IMG/VR virus record: IMGVR_UViG_3300008117_000091
Coordinates: 1 to 42,631 of that record
DNA length: 42,631 nucleotides
Direction: 5' to 3' (one strand)
Origin: a virus
Shown piece by piece: positions 33,902 through 40,909 of this stretch. Made by a program: the position numbers and the translations under genes. The notes beneath the pieces were generated by a model that ran no database searches, was not told where the DNA came from, and saw only the letters and a list, made by a program, of their open reading frames with translations. Numbering within the stretch: position 1 is the stretch's first letter; each line of letters begins with the position of its first letter.

Positions 33902-34720
33902 ATGCCCGAAATCAGTGAGGTTAGAATAATGTCCGAATTTATCAACAGGAGAGCGGGAGAAGTTGATTATTTCCACAGCATTTCCAAAAATCCAGAGCAT
34001 AAGAGCAAAACGAACTTGATCCTTCCCTTTTCTAAATTTCAGCTAAAAGCTGATTCCCGGGGTAAGGAATTAAGATTGAGATTTATTGATCTTGATTTTA
34101 AATATGAGGAAACATCAAGTAGGGATATGGTTTTTACTATGGGAATGAGCGGAAATTGGAATTATTCCAACGATGTTTTCTCCATTCCAAACCACACACA
34201 TCTAAGAATTGTTGATTCCAAGTATGGCATTCTTGGATTACATGACGTTAGAAGATTTGCCAGATGGGACTGGAGAGGATGGAATCCGGAAAGAGGTCCG
34301 GACCCAGATACTGAATTTGATTCTTTCGTTGACAACATTTACAAGAATATTCAAACGGACAGGGTTTTTAATAAACCCGTGTATGAAGTATTAATGAACC
34401 AAAAATATTTTAACGGCGTAGGAAATTACTTAAGAGCGGAGATTCTAGGAAGAATCGATTCAGATCCCACAGCTTCTGCCAGAGAATATATTCTTCTTAA
34501 TGGACCTGAATTTTTTGCTATTCTTTCTAAGGTTATTAAGGAATCCTATATCCTAGGAGGAGGACAATTTAAAGATTGGTACAATCAGGCAGATTTGGAA
34601 AAGAAAAAAAGTAAAGAATTTCAAGCATGGATGAAATTCTATTTACATAAAGAAAGGTGTATTGCAATTAAAGATTCGTCTAAAAGAACTTTTTGGATGG
34701 ATAAAAAATGGATAAAATGA
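33902..34720 (+). CDS. Fpg/Nei-family DNA glycosylase
   Basis: This 272-residue protein has the N-terminal catalytic Pro-Glu of the family (MPEISEV, where P2 and E3 become the first residues after Met removal), a lysine in RGKELRLRF (K55), FTMGMSGNW, HDVRRFARW and the helix-two-turns-helix NQKYFNGVGNYLRAEIL. It likely excises oxidised bases and cuts the resulting abasic site. The C-terminus lacks the four-cysteine zinc finger of bacterial Fpg/Nei; only one Cys (HKERCIAIK) remains, so it may use a zincless finger as in some eukaryotic Nei-like enzymes. It starts after a middle-type promoter and overlaps the exonuclease gene by 13 bases. Confidence 0.8.
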   Translation: MPEISEVRIMSEFINRRAGEVDYFHSISKNPEHKSKTNLILPFSKFQLKADSRGKELRLRFIDLDFKYEETSSRDMVFTMGMSGNWNYSNDVFSIPNHTHLRIVDSKYGILGLHDVRRFARWDWRGWNPERGPDPDTEFDSFVDNIYKNIQTDRVFNKPVYEVLMNQKYFNGVGNYLRAEILGRIDSDPTASAREYILLNGPEFFAILSKVIKESYILGGGQFKDWYNQADLEKKKSKEFQAWMKFYLHKERCIAIKDSSKRTFWMDKKWIK

Positions 34721-35412
34721 TAAGTAAAGAAGACCTTAAAAAAATTCTATATTTCGACATCGAAACTGCTGGGATAACGAATACTTTCGAAGAGCTTGAA
34801 ATTGAAAATCCTAGACTTGCTAAATTGTGGGAAAAAAGATCATCCTGGCTCTTGAAAAATTCAGGTGAAGAGATGAAAGATTATTCTCCAGCAGATTTTT
34901 GGAAGGTTAAATCTTCGTTGCACCCGGAGTTCTCCAAAATCGTTTGCATAACTTTTGGATGCTATGATGAAGATAAATCAATCAGGCTAGTTTCTTTTTC
35001 CGGTGAAGAGGATCAAATTCTGATGGATTCCAACAAGATCTTTAATAACGCATTTACAAAAGGATGGAAACTTGCAGGACATACGATTAAAAATTTTGAC
35101 ATTCCCTTTGTTGGAAAGAGAATGATAATCAATAAAATTAAGCCTTCCCATTTGGTAGCATATCTGAATAGAAAACCCTGGGAATCTCCACACCTAGACA
35201 TATCTGAGATTTTTGCTTTTGGAGGATGGGGACAAACTCACACTTCACTTGATTTAATGGCTTGCGTTCTGGGTATAGAATCCCCTAAAGACGATATGGA
35301 CGGATCAATGGTCCATGAATACTTCTATGAGGGAAAGATTGAGAACATTAAAAAGTACTGCGAAATGGATGTGACTGTTCTGATGAAGTGCTTTGATGCT
35401 CTTTCTTTTTAA
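34708..35412 (+). CDS. DEDD-family 3'-5' exonuclease (PolB-like)
   Basis: This 234-residue protein contains the exonuclease motifs of DNA polymerase B-like proofreading nucleases: YFDIETAG (D17, E19), LAGHTIKNFDIPFVGKRM (about residue 121-138) and the closing CEMDVTVLMKCF with the last acidic residue (about 216). There is no polymerase domain. It likely acts as a stand-alone exonuclease in repair or replication. The start may be ATG 34708 or ATG 34717, the latter overlapping the glycosylase stop as ATGA. Confidence 0.8.
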   Translation: MDKMISKEDLKKILYFDIETAGITNTFEELEIENPRLAKLWEKRSSWLLKNSGEEMKDYSPADFWKVKSSLHPEFSKIVCITFGCYDEDKSIRLVSFSGEEDQILMDSNKIFNNAFTKGWKLAGHTIKNFDIPFVGKRMIINKIKPSHLVAYLNRKPWESPHLDISEIFAFGGWGQTHTSLDLMACVLGIESPKDDMDGSMVHEYFYEGKIENIKKYCEMDVTVLMKCFDALSF

Positions 35413-35433
35413 TCTAATTACAACTATAGTACT

Positions 35434-35473
35434 ACACCCTAGGATATATACTTTTAAAATATTCCTAGGGTGT
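35434..35473 (+). other. Perfect inverted repeat around a late promoter and a GTG start
   Basis: ACACCCTAGGA (35434-35444) and TCCTAGGGTGT (35463-35473) form an 11-bp stem with an 18-base A/T-rich loop. The stem's right arm contains the GTG start at 35470 and the left arm ends inside the GATATATAC element. In RNA starting upstream it would hide the start codon; transcripts starting at the promoter would lack the left arm. Confidence 0.7.
35443..35451 (+). promoter_or_regulatory. Putative late promoter for the nucleotidyltransferase gene
   Basis: GATATATAC lies 27 nt before the GTG at 35470, at the inner edge of the left arm of the inverted repeat. Confidence 0.6.
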
Positions 35474-36213
35474 TTCGTATACAAAATTTTAAAGACTGGT
35501 CGCTAAACGAGGATCGTTTCTATCAAAAGGAGCTAAATACTGTTTTTTGGAAGAATGGCTCGTTCGACTCTGGGGTAAGAGAAAAACTTCTAGATATAGC
35601 CCAGGATTTCTACTCGATCTTTAAAATAGAACTGCCGATAGATGATATTCAATTAACCGGATCTCTGGCAAATTATAACTGGACCCCAAAATCAGATCTT
35701 GATGTTCACGTTTTAATCGATTTTTCACAGATAGATTCCAATAAAGAGCTTGTAAAAAAAGCTTTTGATGGACAAAGATTCATATGGAATCTAAGGCATA
35801 ACATTGTTATCAGAGGGTATGATGTTGAACTTTACCTACAAGACATAAACGAACCCCATGTAGCATCCGGACTTTTTTCCCTTAAAAACAACGAATGGAT
35901 TAGAATTCCTTCTTATAATCCTCCTCAGATAGACGAAAGAGATGTGGATTTGAAATATGATGGTATTATAAACGATATAGACAGTGTGGATATAGAACTT
36001 TCTAAAACAGACTCCGAAATGGATGCCAGAGAGGTACATCAGCACGCAGAAAGGGTTAAATCCAAGATCATGAAAATGAGAAAGGAAGGCCTAGAAACCA
36101 GAGGAGAATTCTCAGTAGAGAACCTAGTCTTTAAAAAGTTGAGAAACGAAGGATATATACAGAAGTTAATCGATCTTATATCAAGATCGTACGAAAAAAT
36201 TTATAGTGAATAA
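35470..36213 (+). CDS. Nucleotidyltransferase-fold protein
   Basis: This 247-residue protein has the polymerase-beta type nucleotidyltransferase signature LTGSLANYNWTPKSDLDVHV (G64-S65, D76 and D78), with a further candidate catalytic Asp in YDVELYLQD (about 120). The C-terminal half is helical and charged. The target, whether protein, RNA or small molecule, is unknown. It starts with GTG at 35470 inside a hairpin arm. It lies before the head-assembly genes, but its role there, if any, cannot be seen. Confidence 0.65.
   Translation: MFRIQNFKDWSLNEDRFYQKELNTVFWKNGSFDSGVREKLLDIAQDFYSIFKIELPIDDIQLTGSLANYNWTPKSDLDVHVLIDFSQIDSNKELVKKAFDGQRFIWNLRHNIVIRGYDVELYLQDINEPHVASGLFSLKNNEWIRIPSYNPPQIDERDVDLKYDGIINDIDSVDIELSKTDSEMDAREVHQHAERVKSKIMKMRKEGLETRGEFSVENLVFKKLRNEGYIQKLIDLISRSYEKIYSE
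36152..36160 (+). promoter_or_regulatory. Putative late promoter before the 851-residue gene
   Basis: GATATATAC lies inside the 3' end of the nucleotidyltransferase gene, 73 nt before the ATG at 36225. That is farther than in the other cases. Confidence 0.45.
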
Positions 36214-36224
36214 AAAACAATAAG

Positions 36225-38780
36225 ATGTCAGGAATTTACAAAGGATACAATCCAGTATACGAATCCCTAAAAAGAGAGATTTTTGAAGCAGAATCTAAAG
36301 TAGACCTAAGTGTCTTAGGAAGAACTATTTATGACACGTTCGTTAATGTTATCATGAATAGCTCAGATGAAGCAATTAAGACTCCGGATGGTTTCAAAGC
36401 TTTCATGGACAGAGTTTTACAATCTAGTTCTTTAGAAGGAATTAGAAGTGAATTTCAAAAGAAGCTAGATATGGTTGCAGCTAGTGACAAAGTTCAGGCA
36501 CAATCAATCAATGCATCCAAAACTTATCTGGATCAGCTTTTTGCTCAATTGACCGAATTAGTCGGTAAAGACGCAAAGGGGATGAAAGATGTATTAGGCA
36601 TGATGGGTGGCTTTGTTGGATCCACGGTTTCTGGTTTACAAGGAGTACAAGCTCAATTAGCACAAAATGAAAGTTTAGTAACTAAATATATTGCTGAAGC
36701 AGATGAAGAACTTACCGGTGAAGAATCTAGCTCCGAGGAAGGACTGGCAGATAAATGGTATACACAATTATCTAAGAACGTTTTAGACAGTGCAACATCT
36801 TTTGCTGGTGAAACATCCGCAGCAATGAGCAACAAAAATTTAGCAGGTGATGCTGGAATCGTTGCTTTTTCTGAGGCAGCACAAAAATACTTAGACCAAG
36901 CTAAAGATTTATCTATTACTAGCGGTAGAAGAGGAATCCTAAAATTAGGAAAACTTCAAACTGCCTCAGGCACTATGAGAGGCAAAGATTATAGAGTTAA
37001 AGCTCAGAATTTAATAAATGAGATTATCAGACAAAGAGAGGAATTTCAGAAACTAAAATATAGACTTTCTAATGTTCCTGCTCCTCCCACTCCAGTGGTA
37101 ATGTGTCCAGCAGGAATGGCGTTTGATAAGACTAAAAATGCTTGCGTTTTTGTAACCAAACCTCCTAGAATAGAAGGGGAAGGACCTACACCCTTACCTA
37201 AACCTCCGGTACCAACTCCCCCAGTTCCCCCAACAGGATGTACTTTCCCTGTTGCAATAGGAGCTAAAAAGTGTTCAGAGGTAGCAAATCTACAAAGCAA
37301 GTTAATTTCAATGGATTCCTGTATCGCTGATATTCTTAATAAAGCAGGAGGTGCTGATGGGAGATACGGAAGGGTAACTGCTAAACTTGCAAATATTACC
37401 TATGCTTACCTAAGGGGATCAAATACTTTTGACGCTTCAGGAAGTTTAACAAAGGAAATGTTTGACACCATTATGGCAGGAGGTTCAGTACCCCTACCTT
37501 ATTACGATATTGCTACACCTAAAAAAGAATCAGTTGACATATCAAAAGTAATGGAAAACAAAATATTCGAGAGAGAATATCAGGTTGGACCAGTTATTTC
37601 TTTTGACGATTTTTCTGAAATAGTTTCTGAAGCAGCTTATGAGATAAGTGAGGATGGTGTCGCAACCAACGTTGCTTCACCTTCATTAGGTAGTTGTATA
37701 TGTAAAACATACGCCGACGGAGTAATCGACCCCGCATGCAAATTTTCTCCAGTTCCTGTTCCAATAACAGGCGGAACAGGGGGCACCGGTGCTACCGGTG
37801 CTACCGGTGCTACAGGAGACCAAATACCAACCAGAGAAGATTGGAAGGGTCTTAAATATGTAAATAGCGGATCTTATCCAGTTTCATTTGACGAAAGTTT
37901 ATTGAGTGCATGGACCAAAGAAGTTGCTATGGCAGTGATAGGATACTTTTCGGGAGGATCTTCATATCTCATTAGAGCAGGAGGTACCGGTCTTAAAGCC
38001 CTAGGTATTAAAGCAGCTTCTAAAGTGGGTGCGACAAAACTAGCTCAAAGAATAGGAGCAACAGCAGTTGGTAAAGTCGCAGCTCAACAGACTGCCAGAA
38101 CAGCTGCTAGATTAAGTTCCCTATCTGCAGGATATTTTGCTAAATATGGAGCGATTCCTATTGCTAAAAGAGTAGCAGGGGGTTTCATCGGTGGAACTGT
38201 TGGTTCGGCGGCATTAGATTTTCTTGCAGGAAGAAACTCTTATGTAATCACAGTGACTGAAGGCTATATAGAAAGAACTAACCTTCTAGGTGCGATAAAC
38301 GGTATGGTTGATACTATTGATGGTTACGTTAGTGACGATGATTGGGCAACAATCACTACAGTTCTTGCAATTATTAAAGGAGCATGGACTACAGACGAAT
38401 CAGATAAACCAGTTTCAGCCTGGGGAGAATTAAAAAAACTATATCAAGAAGCAGAAGGTGAGGATCTAACAGCAGACATCGATAGTGTTTCGGCTAAATT
38501 TGGAGACGTTGAAGGTTATCCTAAGATTAAATCTCTTTCCCCACTTTCTTCAGTTCAAGACCTTGATTGGGACATAGCCGCTTCAGAAACCAAAAGGTTT
38601 GCAGAACTATTGGACAGAAACGAATCTGCATTAGCAGAAAATCTAAGAAAACTCCCAGATAATTATGTTCAGGCCTTCGTAGAGCAAAATTTCGTAGAAT
38701 ATGATGAGGAAGGAAATATCGAAGGTGAAGAAAATACAGGAGCTCCTGCAGAAGATGCAACAAAGAAAAAGGGTCTATAA
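36225..38780 (+). CDS. Large mosaic virion-type protein, possible internal/ejected protein
   Basis: I do not recognise this 851-residue protein as one family. Residues 1-270 are helical. Residues 286-340 are a Pro-rich linker with two Cys pairs (MCPAGMAFDKTKNACVFV). Residues about 348-418 resemble a peptidoglycan-binding domain (CSEVANLQSKLISMDSC, GRYGRVTAKLANITYAYL). A short collagen-like stretch, GGTGGTGATGATG, sits near 515. Residues 580-668 are Ala/Gly-rich, amphipathic or membrane-active (IRAGGTGLKALGIKAASKVG, then RVAGGFIGGTVGSAALDFL), and an acidic tail ends KKKGL. The place before protease and capsid suggests a core or ejected protein that helps DNA cross the cell wall. That is inference. 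Confidence 0.55.
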   Translation: MSGIYKGYNPVYESLKREIFEAESKVDLSVLGRTIYDTFVNVIMNSSDEAIKTPDGFKAFMDRVLQSSSLEGIRSEFQKKLDMVAASDKVQAQSINASKTYLDQLFAQLTELVGKDAKGMKDVLGMMGGFVGSTVSGLQGVQAQLAQNESLVTKYIAEADEELTGEESSSEEGLADKWYTQLSKNVLDSATSFAGETSAAMSNKNLAGDAGIVAFSEAAQKYLDQAKDLSITSGRRGILKLGKLQTASGTMRGKDYRVKAQNLINEIIRQREEFQKLKYRLSNVPAPPTPVVMCPAGMAFDKTKNACVFVTKPPRIEGEGPTPLPKPPVPTPPVPPTGCTFPVAIGAKKCSEVANLQSKLISMDSCIADILNKAGGADGRYGRVTAKLANITYAYLRGSNTFDASGSLTKEMFDTIMAGGSVPLPYYDIATPKKESVDISKVMENKIFEREYQVGPVISFDDFSEIVSEAAYEISEDGVATNVASPSLGSCICKTYADGVIDPACKFSPVPVPITGGTGGTGATGATGATGDQIPTREDWKGLKYVNSGSYPVSFDESLLSAWTKEVAMAVIGYFSGGSSYLIRAGGTGLKALGIKAASKVGATKLAQRIGATAVGKVAAQQTARTAARLSSLSAGYFAKYGAIPIAKRVAGGFIGGTVGSAALDFLAGRNSYVITVTEGYIERTNLLGAINGMVDTIDGYVSDDDWATITTVLAIIKGAWTTDESDKPVSAWGELKKLYQEAEGEDLTADIDSVSAKFGDVEGYPKIKSLSPLSSVQDLDWDIAASETKRFAELLDRNESALAENLRKLPDNYVQAFVEQNFVEYDEEGNIEGEENTGAPAEDATKKKGL

Positions 38781-38785
38781 AAATA

Positions 38786-38794
38786 GATATATAC
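38786..38794 (+). promoter_or_regulatory. Putative late promoter for the protease-scaffold and capsid genes
   Basis: GATATATAC lies 28 nt before the ATG at 38814. No such element is seen before the capsid gene, so the two genes may share this promoter. Confidence 0.65.
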
Positions 38795-38813
38795 AAAAAT
38801 AAAATAACAAAGA

Positions 38814-40895
38814 ATGAGTCTTAATAACGAATTCGTTTTAGTCCTTGAAAAATCTTCACATAATATGAAGATGGAGAAAAACGGAAGCGATTATTTCCTA
38901 GAAGGAATCGCTGCTGTTTTTGGTAAGGAGAACTCAAATCAAAGAATCTATGAGGAAAGAGAATATCTCCCCCATCTTCAATATTTGAAAGAAAAAATAG
39001 ACCAAAAAAGATTAGTAGGTGAATTAGATCACCCTAAGGAATTTGATGTGTCTCTTAAAAACATTTCTCATATCATTGAGGGACTTAACTATAATCAGGA
39101 CGACAGAACACTTCGTATTAAGGTTAAACTTTTAGATACTCCAGCCGGTAAAATAGCTAAGTCTTTAGTTGATGCTGGTGTACCGGTTTCCATTTCTTCG
39201 AGAGCAGCTGGTAACGTTCTAGAAAACAAAAAAGTGCAAATTAAAAAGATCTTTACATATGATTTAGTGGCAGATCCTGGTTTTGAAAATGCACAGCTTG
39301 AGAGAGTTTATGAAAGTCTTGGATATAACGCTGAGCAAAAAAGCATGGCAGAATCTATCATAAAAGGACTCCCTTTAGTTAACGAAAGTCTTGGATTAGA
39401 AAATGATTCAAATTTTAAGATATATAGAATAAACGATCAGGAAAAAATAAAAAAGCTTCTAGATAAGGAGCCAAATAAGAGTTTAATCATGGAAAATAAT
39501 TTCGTTACAGCGGAGGAAATGAACGGATACTCTAAACTAATTAAAAAGGAGATGGATACTATTAAAGGATCTATTGAATCTTTAAGAACTGTTAAGGGAG
39601 AGCCTGTTAAGGAATCGAATTCCTCTCTTGAAGAAAGAGTAGCAAAATTGGAAAAGTATGCTGATTATTTGGCAGAAAATCTTGAAGCCTCTATTAAATA
39701 TGGTGAATACCTAGCTGAGAATCTAGAAGATTCTGTTTCTTATTCCAAATATTTAGCAGAGAATCTTGATAAATCTATTTCTTATGCTAAGTACCTTGCA
39801 GAACATTTGGATAACAATATTTCTTACTCTGAATACATCGCAGAAAATGTTGACAATAACATGTCAGCAGTTAAATCTATATCTGAGAGATTAGATCAAG
39901 GTATTGCTTACACAGAATATGTAGCAGAAAGCGTAGATAAGAATATTAAGTACAGCGAGTATCTTGCTGAGAACTTAGATAAAAATATTTCTTATTCGGA
40001 ATACCTTGCAGAGAACGTAGATAAGAACATCTCTTACTCCGAGTATCTTGCGGAAAACCTAGACAAGAACATTTCTTATTCTGAGTATCTTGCTGAAAAT
40101 CTAGACAAGAACATTTCTTACTCTGAGTATCTTGCAGAGAACCTAGACAAAGGATTAGCCTATGCTGATTATCTAGGAGAAAATCTTGATAAAACAGTTC
40201 AGTACAGCGATTATTTAGCTGAAAAGCTTTCTAAGAATATTAGCTATGCTGAATATATTGCCGAGACAGTTAATTCTTCAAACGGCACTAAGGAAATGAA
40301 AGAAGCGGTAACTAAAGCAATTTCAGAGAACACAAATACTTCTGGATATGCTGGAGATTACAGCAAAATTTCAAACAAAATCGACAACTTATTAAATACC
40401 GTTAGTAAACAAAAAACGGAACAAATAGCAGAAGCTAAGAATTTTCCTTTCTTGGGTCTTATGAGCCAAGCAAATCAGACACAATTCTTATCCCTGCATG
40501 AGGGCCAAAAACAAAAGGTCGCTAAAGCGTTGAACGAAAGCAACTACTCATCCGAAAAAGAGGTAGTTGAAATCATGGGTAAAGCTCTGGTTGAACAAAA
40601 TCAATCTGGAGAAAAGTTCTTAGACATGATGCCAGAAAAATATAGAGGAGCTTGGGAAAGCATGAACGAGGGTCAAAAAGCCTCTATCATTGCTCAAAGC
40701 AAATTCTATAGACTGGACACACCTTACCAAATCCAGAACTTCTGGGCTACTAGGGGTATTTCAGTTCCAAAGGCAAATGTGGAAAGAATAGACGAATCCC
40801 AAAATCAAACAATCTCAGCTTCTCAGCCAAAGGCAGTCTCTAGAGAATATCTACAGAACCTTTCAGAGGCTTTAGAAGCTAGATTTAAAAAATAA
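38814..40895 (+). CDS. 21: Fused prohead protease (gp21-like) and repeat scaffold (gp22-like)
   Basis: Residues 1-170 form a T4 gp21-type prohead protease: LEGIAAVFGKENSNQRIYEE, GELDHPKEF with the likely catalytic H73, and PVSISSRAAGN with the likely catalytic Ser (S128 or S129), followed by LVADPGFENA. Residues 281-490 are fifteen 14-residue repeats of the form (S/K)YSEYLAENLDKNI, probably a long coiled coil. Residues 540-693 are a helical C-terminal domain (LGLMSQANQTQFLSLHEGQ ... RGAWESMNEGQKASIIAQS) that may bind the capsid. In T4 the protease and scaffold are separate genes (21 and 22). Here they are one polypeptide, as in herpesvirus UL26 and some lambda-like phages. Many repeats contain L-x-E, the site cut by this protease class. 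Confidence 0.8.
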   Translation: MSLNNEFVLVLEKSSHNMKMEKNGSDYFLEGIAAVFGKENSNQRIYEEREYLPHLQYLKEKIDQKRLVGELDHPKEFDVSLKNISHIIEGLNYNQDDRTLRIKVKLLDTPAGKIAKSLVDAGVPVSISSRAAGNVLENKKVQIKKIFTYDLVADPGFENAQLERVYESLGYNAEQKSMAESIIKGLPLVNESLGLENDSNFKIYRINDQEKIKKLLDKEPNKSLIMENNFVTAEEMNGYSKLIKKEMDTIKGSIESLRTVKGEPVKESNSSLEERVAKLEKYADYLAENLEASIKYGEYLAENLEDSVSYSKYLAENLDKSISYAKYLAEHLDNNISYSEYIAENVDNNMSAVKSISERLDQGIAYTEYVAESVDKNIKYSEYLAENLDKNISYSEYLAENVDKNISYSEYLAENLDKNISYSEYLAENLDKNISYSEYLAENLDKGLAYADYLGENLDKTVQYSDYLAEKLSKNISYAEYIAETVNSSNGTKEMKEAVTKAISENTNTSGYAGDYSKISNKIDNLLNTVSKQKTEQIAEAKNFPFLGLMSQANQTQFLSLHEGQKQKVAKALNESNYSSEKEVVEIMGKALVEQNQSGEKFLDMMPEKYRGAWESMNEGQKASIIAQSKFYRLDTPYQIQNFWATRGISVPKANVERIDESQNQTISASQPKAVSREYLQNLSEALEARFKK
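39654..40283 (+). repeat. Fifteen tandem 42-nt units coding for 14-residue repeats
   Basis: Units of 42 nt run without gaps from residue 281 to 490. Repeats 8 to 11 are nearly identical in protein (SYSEYLAENLDKNI), and outer ones diverge (SAVKSISERLDQGI is the most different). L-A-E is kept in nine or more. The DNA of the central units differs mainly at third codon positions, so the array is maintained at protein level. Confidence 0.9.
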
Positions 40896-40909
40896 CATTT
40901 TTTTCAAAA

